Positions 32,423 through 44,578 are shown, counted from the first letter of the stretch. The stretch is 64,000 nt of DNA from Nannocystis punicea (GCF_026965555.1 NZ_CP114040.1:12230001-12294000); one strand, 5' to 3'. A program made the numbers and translations. Notes: generated by a model from the sequence alone, not told the origin.

Positions 32423-35029
32423 TTACTCGCCGAGCTTGCTCTTGACCTTGGAGATGCGCTGGACGGCCTTGGCCTCGCCGAGCTCCTGGGCCTTCTCGTA
32501 CTGCAGCAGCGCGTCGCGGTAGCGCAGCGCGTTGTAGTAGGCGTCGCCGAGCTTGAGCCGGTAGAGGCCGTTGTTGGGGGCCACCGCGACCGCCTTCTCG
32601 GCGAAGCGCTGGGCCTTGTCGGCCGAGCCGCGGTCGAAGTAGATGTCCGACAGGCCGATCAGCGCCTCGGCGTTGCGGCGGTCGTAGCTGATCGCCTGGT
32701 TGAACAGCGACTCGGCCTCGTCGCGGCGGCCGGAGGACAGCGCAGCCTTGCCCTGGCCGGCGATCTCGGTCGCCTTGGCCGGGTCGCGCTTGACCGGCGC
32801 GTCGGGCAGCTCGTCCTCGCCGGGGTCGTCCTGCTCGCCCTTCTTCTTGCTGCTGCCCCTCTTCGACGCCGGCTTGCCGCTCGGCTCCGGCGTCGGCGGC
32901 TCGACCGGGTCGGGTTCGACGATCTCCGGCGGCGGATCGGGATCCTTCGGCTGCACGGCCTCCGGCTCCCTGTCCTGCGGCGGCGGCGGCTCGGGCTCGA
33001 CGGCGACGCCCGCGCCGCGAGCGACGTCGAGGATCGCCGTCTGGGCCGACAGCGGCGCCTCCGTGCGCGCCTTGGCGATCGCCTTCTTGAAGCTCGCCTC
33101 GCGCTTCTTCTCGTCGGGCTGGATCATCGCCACCGCGATCTCGCCGCTCGCCTTCTCGCCGGGGCTGAGGGTGCCGGCCTCGGCGCGCTTGACGTAGTCG
33201 TCGATCTCCGCCTGCGAGCGGGCCGCGCGGGTCAACGCGCGCTCGCTCTTGGGGTCGAACGCCAGCGCCCACGCGTAGTAGTCGCGAGACAGCGCGCGCG
33301 TGCCGTCGGTGTCCCAGAACTTGTCGCCGATCGTCAGCAGCTGGTTCGAGAACTCCTTGCGCAGCTCCTCGCCGCGCTCGTCGGCCATGCGCTCACCGCT
33401 GCCCTCGACCGCCTCGAGCTCCTTGACCTTGAGCAGCGCCGTCGGCCCGCCGTCCTCCGGCAGGTTGACGTAGTGGCCGATGCTGGCCGCCTGCCGCGCC
33501 GTGCGGCTGATGTTCTCGATCTGCTCCTGCTCCTCCGGCGTCACCTCCGGCGCGCCGGTCAGCATCAGCACCACCGCGGTGACCACCGCCGCGCCCACGG
33601 CCGCCGCCACCGGCAGCAGCCACTTCCGCTTCTCCACCTGCTCCGACTGCGAGCCCGGCATACGCGCCAGCAGGGCCGCGCGCCGCTCGGGGTCGATGTC
33701 CGGCAGCGGCAGGTCGTCCCACTCGGTGGTGATCCTGGCCGCGATCTGGGCCTCACACAGCGCCGCCTCGAGCTCGGCCATGTTGGCGTAGCGGTCCGCC
33801 GGCGCTTTGGCCAGGCAGCGCATCACCACATCCTCGAGCGGCTTCGGGATGTTGCGCTCCGGCTTGATCTGGCTCGGCAGCGGCGGCGTGACCTTGATGT
33901 GCGCCAGCAGCACCTCGGCGAGGTTGTCGTCGACGAACGGCGGGTGACCGACCAGCAGCTCGTACATCACGCAGCCGATCGCGTACATGTCGAGGCGACC
34001 GTCGAACTCGGTGTTGTTGATCTGCTCCGGCGGCATGTAGGCCGGCGTGCCGGCGATCGGGCCGGCGCCGCGGTCGGCCGACAGCATCGCCGACACGCCG
34101 AAGTCGACGATCTTCGCCATGTCGCGGCGGCCATCGTGCGTCACGAGGATGATGTTCTCGGGCTTGATGTCGCGGTGGACGATGCCGGCCTTGTGGGCCA
34201 TGCCGAGGCCCCTGCACACCTGACGCAGCACGGCGATGAGGCGGCCGAACTCGAGCTCGGTCTCGACCAGGCTGGCGAGATCGATCCCGTTCAGCAGCTC
34301 CATGCAGAAGAACAGGCGCCCGTCGGGCAGCTCGCCGAAGTCGAAGATCTCGACGATGTTCTTCGAGCCGGCGCGGGTCGCCGCGCGCGCCTCGTCGCGG
34401 AACACCTGGGCCGTGTCGCTGCGCAGGCTGAGCTCGGCGCGGAGGATCTTCAGCGCCACTCGCCGCTCGATGTCGATGTGCTCGGCTTCATAAACCACGC
34501 CCATGCCGCCCTCGCCGAGCCAGCGGAGCAGCTTGTAGCGGGTGCCCGGGATCGGCTTGCCCGCCGTGAGTTTCACCGGCGTGCGCAGCTCGAGGTGCGT
34601 ATCGGCGTTCGCGATCGAGGGCGGCGTGAACTCGCCGGTGTCGCGCTTTTGCCCGGTGACGGCGCGGAGGTCCGGCACCGTGTGGTCGGACACCGGCGCC
34701 CGCTCCGTGGAGGCCTGGGCCGCCGCTGCGGCGATGAATTGCCCGGGCCTGGCGACGATCGTGCGCTTGTCGTCGGCGACCCGCTTGTCGTCCGGACGGG
34801 TGAGGTCCCGGACGTCGCGCATGGTGTCCTCGTCCTCCGGCTTCGCAGGGGTTTTCACCGGCGGGGCGGGCCTCCCCGGCGGCGGGGCCGGCGGGGCCGG
34901 AGTCGGGGCCGGCGGGGCCGGGCGGGTCGCAGTCGCAGCCTGGACCGACGCCGGCAAGCCGATGCCGAAGACCGTGCGCCCCTTGTCGTCGCCCTGACCG
35001 CGTCCCTTGTCTGCACCCTCGTCCGCCAT
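32423..35029 (-). CDS. Membrane Ser/Thr protein kinase with TPR domain
   Basis: An 868-residue eukaryotic-type kinase. A Pro/Ala-rich leader (residues 30-160) precedes a kinase domain from about 163 to 425 with GEGGMGVVYEAEH, K194 (VALKIL), catalytic HRDIKPEN at 285-292 and DFG at 309-311; all catalytic residues are intact. A membrane segment lies near 471-491. The C-terminal part includes charged coiled regions, a Pro/Glu/Ser linker (about 690-740) and TPR repeats (about 755-868). Such kinases are abundant in myxobacteria. The TPR side is presumably the periplasmic sensor or a docking surface; the target is unknown. Confidence 0.92.
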   Translation of the reverse strand: MADEGADKGRGQGDDKGRTVFGIGLPASVQAATATRPAPPAPTPAPPAPPPGRPAPPVKTPAKPEDEDTMRDVRDLTRPDDKRVADDKRTIVARPGQFIAAAAAQASTERAPVSDHTVPDLRAVTGQKRDTGEFTPPSIANADTHLELRTPVKLTAGKPIPGTRYKLLRWLGEGGMGVVYEAEHIDIERRVALKILRAELSLRSDTAQVFRDEARAATRAGSKNIVEIFDFGELPDGRLFFCMELLNGIDLASLVETELEFGRLIAVLRQVCRGLGMAHKAGIVHRDIKPENIILVTHDGRRDMAKIVDFGVSAMLSADRGAGPIAGTPAYMPPEQINNTEFDGRLDMYAIGCVMYELLVGHPPFVDDNLAEVLLAHIKVTPPLPSQIKPERNIPKPLEDVVMRCLAKAPADRYANMAELEAALCEAQIAARITTEWDDLPLPDIDPERRAALLARMPGSQSEQVEKRKWLLPVAAAVGAAVVTAVVLMLTGAPEVTPEEQEQIENISRTARQAASIGHYVNLPEDGGPTALLKVKELEAVEGSGERMADERGEELRKEFSNQLLTIGDKFWDTDGTRALSRDYYAWALAFDPKSERALTRAARSQAEIDDYVKRAEAGTLSPGEKASGEIAVAMIQPDEKKREASFKKAIAKARTEAPLSAQTAILDVARGAGVAVEPEPPPPQDREPEAVQPKDPDPPPEIVEPDPVEPPTPEPSGKPASKRGSSKKKGEQDDPGEDELPDAPVKRDPAKATEIAGQGKAALSSGRRDEAESLFNQAISYDRRNAEALIGLSDIYFDRGSADKAQRFAEKAVAVAPNNGLYRLKLGDAYYNALRYRDALLQYEKAQELGEAKAVQRISKVKSKLGE

Positions 35030-35160
35030 AAAAAAGGTGAACCTCGTCGGCGATTATAAATGGAAAGCGCGCGCCGAGATCGTCGGCGCGCAGCGACCTC
35101 GAGTGCGCGCGACGAGCGGCGGGGCAGTACCGCGCAAAAGGTGGTAGCCTCGGCGCCTCC

Positions 35161-36525
<1,365 letters not shown>

Positions 36526-36580
36526 CGCTCGCCGCGCCACCCACCCCGCACTCGACCGCGCGCCCCCAGGAACCTGACCG

Positions 36581-38311
<1,731 letters not shown>

Positions 38312-38313
38312 CC

Positions 38314-38988
38314 ATGCCCGTGAAGAACTTCGTCCTCGACGCTCGCCTCACTCCGCCGGTGCTGCGCGCCCGTCTGGCCGCGGGGCCCGATGGTCGTCAG
38401 CGCTTGCTCGCGCCAGGTGTCGGCATGTTCCGCGGCGCCCCTGACCCCGGCATGCTGGTCGGGCCGGAGCAACCGATCGGCGCGCTCGAGATCCTCGGCG
38501 TCGTCCATCACGTCCTCGCCCCCGCCGGCGCCGGCGGCCTCGTCGTCGCCCCCGAGGAGGCGCCCCGGGGTCCTGCGCCCGCGCGTCGGCCGGTCGGCTT
38601 CGACGATCTCCTGCTCACCCTCGACCCGAGCGCCACGCGCAGCGAATCCGCCGCCAATGCGACCGGCCCCGTCGCGGGCGCCGGCGCCAGCGGTGCCGCC
38701 GTCCTGCGGGCCCCGACCAGCGGTCGCTTCTACGTCCGCTCCGGCCCCGGCAAGCCGGCCTTCGTCAAGGCCGGCGACGTACTCGAGGCGGGCCAGACCG
38801 TCGGCCTCATCGAGGTCATGAAGACCTTCAGCCGCGTGCTGTACGGCGGGGACACCTTGCCGTCACGCGCCCGGGTCGTGCGGGTCTGCCAGGCCGACGA
38901 ATCCGACGTCGCTCAGGGCGACCCGCTCCTCGAGGTCGAGCCGGCCGACGCTGCAGTCGACCAAAATACGAAACCCCACCCGGCATAG
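38314..38988 (+). CDS. Biotin carrier protein with two biotinyl-like domains
   Basis: A 224-residue protein starting 3 nt after the carboxyltransferase stop. The C-terminal biotinyl domain (about 133-215: APTSGRFYVRSGPGKPAFVK, GLIEVMKTFSRVL) has biotin-accepting K170 in EVMKTF. An N-terminal stretch (about 32-80: APGVGMFRGAPDPGMLVG, ALEILGVVHHVLAPAGAGG) has the same strand pattern but EILGVVHHV replaces EVMKTFSRV, so it lacks the lysine. A Pro/Ala/Ser linker joins them. With the two preceding genes it makes a complete biotin-dependent carboxylase. Confidence 0.8.
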   Translation: MPVKNFVLDARLTPPVLRARLAAGPDGRQRLLAPGVGMFRGAPDPGMLVGPEQPIGALEILGVVHHVLAPAGAGGLVVAPEEAPRGPAPARRPVGFDDLLLTLDPSATRSESAANATGPVAGAGASGAAVLRAPTSGRFYVRSGPGKPAFVKAGDVLEAGQTVGLIEVMKTFSRVLYGGDTLPSRARVVRVCQADESDVAQGDPLLEVEPADAAVDQNTKPHPA

Positions 38989-39092
38989 CGATAGCAGGTG
39001 GGGGTCGACTTAGATAGCGTTGAGGGGGGACGGCCTCAGTTGACGGCGGCTCCGCTGACTGCGGACCAGCGAACCCGCGTGATCATGAAGTG

Positions 39093-39118
39093 CCTGTCCG
39101 ACCGATTTGGATGACAGG
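39093..39118. repeat. Palindrome in intergenic gap
   Basis: CCTGTC, a 14-nt spacer, then GACAGG, between the biotin carrier and permease genes (same strand). It could weakly separate the two transcripts. A T-tract (39128-39134) follows 9 bp later, which makes a plus-strand intrinsic terminator for the carboxylase genes plausible. Confidence 0.45.
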
Positions 39119-39159
39119 TCGATGCGATTTTTTTCTGACGGCCATTGAAGGGGAAATCC

Positions 39160-40311
39160 GTGGACGAACGAGCCGAAGACAAGCGCGAGAAGGTCCGCTG
39201 GCTCATCCTCCTGAGCGGAGTCGCGCTCGCCTTCTACCTGTGCTGGTTGATGCTGCAGCCCTTCGTCAAGGTGCTGCTGTGGGGGCTCGTCCTCACCTCG
39301 GCCTTCGACCCGATCCACAGCAAGATCCGCCGGCGCATCAAGAACCAGGACCTCGCCGCCCTGGTGTCTTGCTTCGCCGTCATGTTGACCATCGGCGTGC
39401 CGACGGCGCTCATCGGCCTCGCCCTCGTCCGCGAGCTCGCGCCGGCGTTCGAGACCCTGCAGGCGATGATCTCGAGCCTGCTCGACCCGAACTCGCCGGT
39501 GATCGGCAAGGTGACGCAGTGGCTGTCCGAGCGCGGCGTCGACATCGAGGCGGTGAAGCGGCAGGCGATCGAGCAGGCGCAGGCGGCGATGGGCGAGGTG
39601 ACCTCGAACTCGATCGGCTACGTGCGCGGGATCCTCGGCGGCATCGCCGGCGTCGTCATCGAGGTCTTCTTCGTCTTCTTCACCATGTTCTACCTGTTCC
39701 GCGACGGGTCGAAGCTGTGGGGGGCCCTCGCGAACGCCCTGCCGCTGCGCGGGCGGACCATGAACGAGATGATCGTGCGCGTCCGCGAGGTCATCAGCGC
39801 CAGCGTCTACGGCGTGTTCGTGATCGCGGTGCTGCAGGGCACGCTCGGCGGGCTCGCGTTCTGGTTCATCGGCCTGCCTTCCGCGGTGGTGTGGGGCCTG
39901 GTGATGACCTTCATGTCGCTGATCCCGCTGGCGGGCGCGTTCGTGGTCTGGGTGCCGGCGGCGATCTACCTCGCGGTCACCGGCTCGTGGGGTGCGGCGA
40001 TCGGCCTGTCGCTGTGGGGCACGGTGGTGATCGGCCTGGTCGACAACTTCATGCGGCCGAAGCTGGTCGGCGAGAAGGCCAAGCTGCACGAGCTGTTCAT
40101 CTTCTTCGCCGTGCTCGGCGGGCTGCAGCTGTTCGGGATCGTCGGCCTGTTCCTCGGGCCTGTGATCCTCGCCATCGCGCTGGCGCTGTTCGACGCCTTC
40201 CTCCACCCCGACACGTCGCTCAAGGGCGGGCGGCAGACCATTCCGCCGCCGGACGTGCCGCCGCCGCCGGTGCTCCCGCCCGTGCTCTCACCGCCCGAGC
40301 GCGACGCGTGA
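39160..40311 (+). CDS. AI-2E family membrane transporter
   Basis: A 383-residue inner-membrane protein of the UPF0118/AI-2E family. Two hydrophobic segments lie near the N-terminus, a long soluble stretch (about 80-155) follows, then five or six more segments including VVIEVFFVFFTMFYLFRDG, LMTFMSLIPLAGAF-like and the DNFMRPKLVGEKAKLHEL motif characteristic of the family. Members export autoinducer-2 or sodium; substrate here is unknown. GTG 39160 is preferred because AAGGGG lies 6 nt upstream; TTG 39145 is possible. The C-terminus is a Pro-rich tail. Confidence 0.82.
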   Translation: MDERAEDKREKVRWLILLSGVALAFYLCWLMLQPFVKVLLWGLVLTSAFDPIHSKIRRRIKNQDLAALVSCFAVMLTIGVPTALIGLALVRELAPAFETLQAMISSLLDPNSPVIGKVTQWLSERGVDIEAVKRQAIEQAQAAMGEVTSNSIGYVRGILGGIAGVVIEVFFVFFTMFYLFRDGSKLWGALANALPLRGRTMNEMIVRVREVISASVYGVFVIAVLQGTLGGLAFWFIGLPSAVVWGLVMTFMSLIPLAGAFVVWVPAAIYLAVTGSWGAAIGLSLWGTVVIGLVDNFMRPKLVGEKAKLHELFIFFAVLGGLQLFGIVGLFLGPVILAIALALFDAFLHPDTSLKGGRQTIPPPDVPPPPVLPPVLSPPERDA

Positions 40312-40366
40312 AGCCGGCGCCGGCGCCGTCCTCGGCCTGTTCTTTTTTCCGCAGTTAAAAAGATTG

Positions 40367-40433
40367 CGACCGGCCACGGCGCACTTGGACCCGAACCCTG
40401 GACACCAAGGCCCAGGTGCGCCGTGACCGGTCG
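40367..40433. terminator. Large stem-loop after the permease gene
   Basis: A 22-nt arm (40367-40388) starts CGACCGG and ends CACTTGG; a second arm (40412-40433) is complementary in 20 of 22 positions (one A.C mismatch, one G.T). The 23-nt loop contains ACCCGAACCCTGGACACC. It lies 55 bp after the permease stop and is preceded by T- and A-tracts (40342-40362). It could be a terminator, a structured RNA or a REP-like element. It is not related to the TGTCC palindrome. Confidence 0.55.
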
Positions 40434-40565
40434 AGGACACAGACCGATGACTCGATGAATGAGCGTCGTCTCGGTCCCGAACGGATCACGGATTTTTGCA
40501 AGTCCCGGCGCGCGGAACCGCGCTGTGGCGACGTGACGTGCACGTCGCGAGTCTGTCACCTTCGG

Positions 40566-40730
40566 TCAGCCCATCAGGACCAGGCGGACGACCGCGCTGA
40601 TCACGCCACCTGCCGCGAATAGGCAGCAGAGGTCACTTCTGAGCCTGCGCAACCGCGCCAGGGCGAGCGGGCCCTGGGGGGAGATTTCTTCGAACAGCAT
40701 CGGGAAATCTCGAGTACGCGTAACGTCCAT
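40566..40730 (-). CDS. Possible small membrane peptide
   Basis: A 54-residue frame beginning MDVTRTRDFPMLFEEISP with a weak GAGAG-like ribosome-binding site. Its C-terminal third (SDLCCLFAAGGVISAVVRLVLMG) is hydrophobic. Codon use is less GC-biased at third positions than in the large genes. The pattern suits a small membrane peptide, but with no relatives known to me it may be chance. Confidence 0.3.
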   Translation of the reverse strand: MDVTRTRDFPMLFEEISPQGPLALARLRRLRSDLCCLFAAGGVISAVVRLVLMG

Positions 40731-40835
40731 GACTCTCAGTTGTAACAGAACGAAGGGGCGTCGCAAGATCTGTTAACGCGCACATCGCGCGGAACTGCTC
40801 CGACTCTTGTAGCAGCAACGAGCGCAGCGAGCGGT

Positions 40836-41640
40836 CCGGCGCTGGGACGCTCGGCGCGCTCGAGCATCGAGGTCGCTCCGCGGCGCTCGAGCTCAGCGTC
40901 GTCGAGCCGGGCTGTCGTCGTAGCCGGCGGGGTACCCGGCCCGGCGCTGGACGCTCGAGCATCGAGCTCATCGTCGAGCGGGGCTGCGTGTCGTCCTCCG
41001 GACGGGAGCCTGGTGCTGGGACGCTCGGCGCGCTCGAGCACCGAGGTCGTCGCCGACCCGGGCTACACGTCGACGTCTGGCGGGCTCCCGAGCCCGGCGC
41101 TGGGGGGACGCTCGGCGCTCGAGCTCCGAGGTCGTCGTCGAGCCGGGCTACACGTCGACGTCTGGCGGAGTCCCGAGCCCGGTGCTGGGGGACGCTCGGC
41201 GCGCTCGAGCTCCGAGGTCGTCGTCGAGCCGGGCTACACGTCGACGTCTGGCGGGCTCCCGAGCTCGGCGCTGGGGGACGCTCGGCGCGCTCGAGCACCG
41301 AGGTCGTCGTCGCCGAGCCAGGACTGCGCCTCCCGGCCCGGCGGTCTCCCGAGCCCGGCCCGGGACGCTCGGCGCGCTCGATCATCGAGTTCGTCGGCGC
41401 CGAGCCGGGACTGCGCGTCGCGGTCCGGCGGGGCTCCGGGCCCGATGCTGGGACGCTCGGCACGCTCGAGCATCGAGGTCGTCGTCGCCGAGCCGGGTAG
41501 CGCGTCGTCGTCCGACGAGGTCCCGAGCCTGGCGCTGGGACGCCCGGCGCCCTCAATCATCGAGGTCGTCGTCGTCGTCGCCGAGCCGGGACAGCACGTC
41601 GTCGTCCAGCGGGGCTCCCGAGCCGGGCGCGGTCATGAGC
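40836..41640. repeat. Degenerate tandem array derived from the 3' end of the H1-like gene
   Basis: About nine units of 73-105 bp start near 40836, 40940, 41013, 41093, 41178, 41264, 41354, 41441 and 41528. Each reads on the plus strand GCCCGGCGCTGGGACGCTCG, GCGCGCTCGAGC(A/T)CCGAGG, then a variable stretch ending in GGCGGGCTCCCGAG. The last unit (41528-41622) contains the stop codon and last codons (LDDDVLSRLGDDDD) of the minus-strand H1-like gene. The other eight lie downstream of that stop and look like copies of the same gene end, decayed to different degrees. Confidence 0.75.
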
Positions 41641-42128
41641 TCGGCGGGGCTGCCGTCGTCGTCGTCGTCGGCGTCGTCGGTCGCATCGAGGTCGGCGCTG
41701 AGGCGCCGGCTGACTTCCAGCTCCGATGGACCGGTCTCTTCGGACATGTCCGCTAAGTCATCCTCGGTGTCGCCGCCTGATTCCTCCTCCGAGTCGGAGC
41801 TGCCGGACGAGGCCTCGGCCTTCGCCCCGCCGCCACCGTCGGCCTCGCCGCTCGTGGTCACGGCGGCCACCGGCGCCGCCTCCTGCGGCGGCCGCTTGCT
41901 CGCGGTCTTCTTCGCCGCGGTCTTCTTCGCGGCCGTCTTCTTCGCCGTCGTCTTCTTCGCGGCCGTCTTCTTCGCGGTCGTCTTCTTCGCCGTCGTCTTC
42001 TTCGCGGCCGGCGTCTTCGCGGTCGCCTTCTTCGCCGCCTTCTTCGTCGCCTTCTTGGGCGCGGCCTTCTTCGCCGTCTTCTTGCTCGCGGTCTTCTTCG
42101 TTGCCTTCTTCCGATATGACGTAGCCAT
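41553..42128 (-). CDS. Histone-H1-like Lys/Ala-rich protein with acidic C-terminus
   Basis: A 191-residue protein. Residues 5-80 are a run of KKTA/KKAT/KKTT repeats like eukaryotic H1 tails and bacterial Hc1/AlgP-type proteins. After PPQEAAPVAAV the sequence turns acidic (SSDSEEESGGDTEDD, TDDADDDDDG) and ends GDDDDDLDD. The basic half should bind DNA; the acidic half may mask or modulate this. ATG 42128 has a strong GGGGAGGAGGAG ribosome-binding site. Its 3' end is the origin of, or one member of, the downstream tandem array. A GGACATGTCC palindrome is at 41742-41751. Confidence 0.8.
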   Translation of the reverse strand: MATSYRKKATKKTASKKTAKKAAPKKATKKAAKKATAKTPAAKKTTAKKTTAKKTAAKKTTAKKTAAKKTAAKKTASKRPPQEAAPVAAVTTSGEADGGGGAKAEASSGSSDSEEESGGDTEDDLADMSEETGPSELEVSRRLSADLDATDDADDDDDGSPAELMTAPGSGAPLDDDVLSRLGDDDDDLDD

Positions 42129-43007
42129 CGCTCCTCCTCCCCAGGGCCCACTCGCTTGCGAAGTGACCCACTGTGACCAAAGCATTTTGCCACGGAGCGC
42201 GACGACCTTGTCGATCTGGACCAGAACACGCAGCGACGAACGACACGCGCGCCCTCGCTCTCGCGATGCGTCGCTCGTCGATCGGACGTCGCTGACGCTC
42301 GCGAGCGTGGGCCTCGCCGCGTCGGGAGCCACGGATGCGTGCTTCGAACGCGGCCAGGACTGCGCCGCCGAGACAACCATTCGCCGCCGAGACGGCGGAT
42401 GCGATCGCGGTCCTGCGCCGGCACCGACGTGAACGCGGCCTCACGCAGCCGAGCCAGGCAGCTGCGAGTGTTCGCCGCCGGCTGCGAACGCCATTGCACC
42501 GCCCGCCTGCCCGCGCTCCTTCGCTGCCGGGCTGAGAGCGTCATCGTCAGCCTGCTCCGCGCGGCCTGCCTGCGCTCCTTCGCTTCCGGGCTGGAGCGTC
42601 ATCGCCACCCGCCACCCTGGCCACGAACGCCGTCGCCTGGCCCCGCCGCCCGGCATGTCTGCGCTCCTTCACTGCCGAGCTGAGAGCGCCATCGCCACCC
42701 CACCCTGCTCCGCTACTCGGCTGCGAACGTCATTGCCTGGCTGTACCGCCCGACCCTTTCGCCTCGCGCTGCGAACAGATGGCCAGCCCGCCCGGCCGCG
42801 AACGCCATCGCGCTGGCTACGACGATTTCGCCCGGCGCTGCGTAAGCCATCGTCTGGCTGCCCCTTCTCCGCCGAGCTGCGAACGTCAGCGCCGGCCGCC
42901 TGGCCCAGCCACCGACCCCTTCGCCGTCATCTTCGGCTACGGACGCCGGCCGCGACCGTCCGCCGTGGCGCACAAAGACGAGGCGGCGTCCGCGGGCGGC
43001 GAGGCGT
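42129..43007. repeat. Gene-free region with short degenerate repeats
   Basis: No gene is supported in 880 bp. From about 42470 to 42915 a motif close to GGCTGCGAACGYCATCGCCTGGC recurs about ten times (near 42470, 42525, 42582, 42624, 42670, 42714, 42760, 42797, 42833 and 42871), spaced 36-57 bp. Several copies are preceded by CTGCGCTCCTTCGCTGCC. Spacing and copies are too irregular for CRISPR. The left part (42129-42460) contains the promoter of the H1-like gene. Confidence 0.55.
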
Positions 43008-44312
43008 TCACACCGTCCAGGGGTAGACCCCCGAACGGGCGGAGCTCTCCTCGATGGACTCCTCTTCGCCGTCCATGCTGGTGGCGGCCTCGACCTCGCC
43101 GGGCGGCTCGAGGTCTGCCTCGTCGAGGCGGATCGGGAGACGCACGGTGAAGGTCGTGCCGCGGCCGAGCGCGCTCTCGACCTCGATGTCGCCGCGCATC
43201 AGGTGGCAGAAGTTGCGGCTGATGGCGAGGCCGAGGCCGGTGCCGCCGTAGCGGCGGGTGGTCGCGGCGCTGCCCTGGGCGAACTCCTGGAAGATGCGCT
43301 TGATCTGGCTCGGCGACATGCCGATGCCGGAGTCCGACACGGTAAAGACGAGCTGATCGGCGGTGCGTTGGGCGGCCAGGGCGACCTCGCCGCTGCTGGT
43401 GAACTTGGCGGCGTTGCTGAGCAGGTTGAGCAGGACCTGGCGGACCTTGACGCGGTCGAGGCGGACCGGGCCGAGGGCGTCCTCGCAGCGGGACGCGAAG
43501 GTGTTGCGGTTCTTCTCGATGAGCGGCCGGGCGGTCATCGACACCTCGTCGATGACCTCGCCGAGCTCGAACTCCTCGAGGAAGAGCTCCATCTTGCCGG
43601 CCTCGATCTTCGACAGATCGAGCATGTTGTTGATCAGCGACAGCAGGTGTTTGGCGGCCGCCTGGATCTTCTGCATGTCGGGGATGAAGCTCCCCGCCTG
43701 GATGACATCGTTGAATTCGTCCTCGAGCAGCTCGCTGTAGCCGATGATGGCCGTCAGCGGGGTGCGCAGCTCGTGGCTCATGTGGGCGATGAAGGCGCTC
43801 TTGGCCCGCGAGGCGTCGAGCGCCTCCTCGTTCGAGCGGGCCAGGCGACGGGCGCGGCGCTCGAGCGTGTTGCGCTCGAGCTCGAGCCGCTCGGTGTGGG
43901 CCGTCTCGAGCGCGAGCGCCAGGTGGTCGGCGATCGCCAGCAGGATGTCGACGTCGTCCTGCGTGAACGGCCCGCGGGTGAGCGGCCGGTCGAGGTAGAT
44001 GACGCCGAAGAAGCGGTGACCGAGGAGCAGCGGCGCGGCCAGCATGTGCCGCGGCGGCAGCGGGCTGCCGTCGAGCTGCTGGGCGCCCGCGGCGTCGCCC
44101 GACACTGCAAACGGCTCGCGGCTGAGCCGCACCCGCTCGAGCACGGCCGCGCTCGCCAGCGCCAGGTCGGCCTCCTTGCCCTCGGCGTCACGCGCCGACT
44201 TGAGGTGCAGCCGCTCGGTGCTCTCCGAGTAGAAGTACAGGTAGGCCGCGTCGGCACCGACGATCCGGACGATCTCGGGCAACGCGAGCGGCGTGGGCGA
44301 CTTCCGGATCAT
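43008..44312 (-). CDS. GAF-domain sensor histidine kinase
   Basis: A 434-residue soluble histidine kinase. An N-terminal GAF domain (about 1-140: FFGVIYLDRPLTRGPFTQDD) is followed by a coiled linker and a HisKA domain with phospho-acceptor H180 (SHELRTPLTAIIGYSE). The catalytic domain has the N box NLLSNAAKF, G1 DSGIGM and G2 GGTGLGLAIS. The C-terminal 30 residues are an acidic tail. There are no membrane segments and no receiver domain, and no response regulator is adjacent, so the partner is elsewhere. The N-terminus starts directly in the GAF domain with no leader. Confidence 0.9.
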   Translation of the reverse strand: MIRKSPTPLALPEIVRIVGADAAYLYFYSESTERLHLKSARDAEGKEADLALASAAVLERVRLSREPFAVSGDAAGAQQLDGSPLPPRHMLAAPLLLGHRFFGVIYLDRPLTRGPFTQDDVDILLAIADHLALALETAHTERLELERNTLERRARRLARSNEEALDASRAKSAFIAHMSHELRTPLTAIIGYSELLEDEFNDVIQAGSFIPDMQKIQAAAKHLLSLINNMLDLSKIEAGKMELFLEEFELGEVIDEVSMTARPLIEKNRNTFASRCEDALGPVRLDRVKVRQVLLNLLSNAAKFTSSGEVALAAQRTADQLVFTVSDSGIGMSPSQIKRIFQEFAQGSAATTRRYGGTGLGLAISRNFCHLMRGDIEVESALGRGTTFTVRLPIRLDEADLEPPGEVEAATSMDGEEESIEESSARSGVYPWTV

Positions 44313-44578
44313 GACTCGAAGGGCTAGGAAGACGACGCGCCTCGCGGCTCGGAGCGCGTCCTGTAGCTAGAATGGCAGCCTAGACCATCGGCGCGGGCGT
44401 ATCAACTGTTCGACAGGAGCGCCCGGTCGGGCCCGCCGGGCCAGCCCCGCGATCGCGCAGATCCGCCCCCGTGCGAGCTCTGCGGCTCGTGCTCGCCATG
44501 CACGTTCACGCCGATCCAACCCAACGTCACGGCGTCACATGGCCCATGCGCCATGCGAAAAACGACCTCGGCCGAACG

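Larger units (their letters stand above)
40312..41552. other. Gene-poor region: hairpin, small ORF, tandem array
   Basis: This 1.2-kb stretch holds the large stem-loop (40367-40433), a 12-bp palindrome GACGTGCACGTC (40535-40546), one possible small gene (40566-40730) and the degenerate array that runs into the H1-like gene. No long gene is supported. Translated frames of the array are Arg/Ser/Pro-rich shadows. Confidence 0.6.

Noticed and set aside
40367..40433. Stem-loop considered as a tRNA or part of one
   Set aside because: It is a single long stem with one loop; there is no cloverleaf, T-loop motif or CCA end.
40836..41640. Tandem units considered as a CRISPR array or a long Arg/Ser/Pro repeat protein gene
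   Set aside because: Units are diverged whole-length tandem repeats without unique spacers, and translated frames lack normal codon bias and a consistent start.
42470..42915. Regularly recurring short motif considered as a CRISPR array
   Set aside because: Copies are degenerate, spacing varies from 36 to 57 bp, and no cas genes are present.
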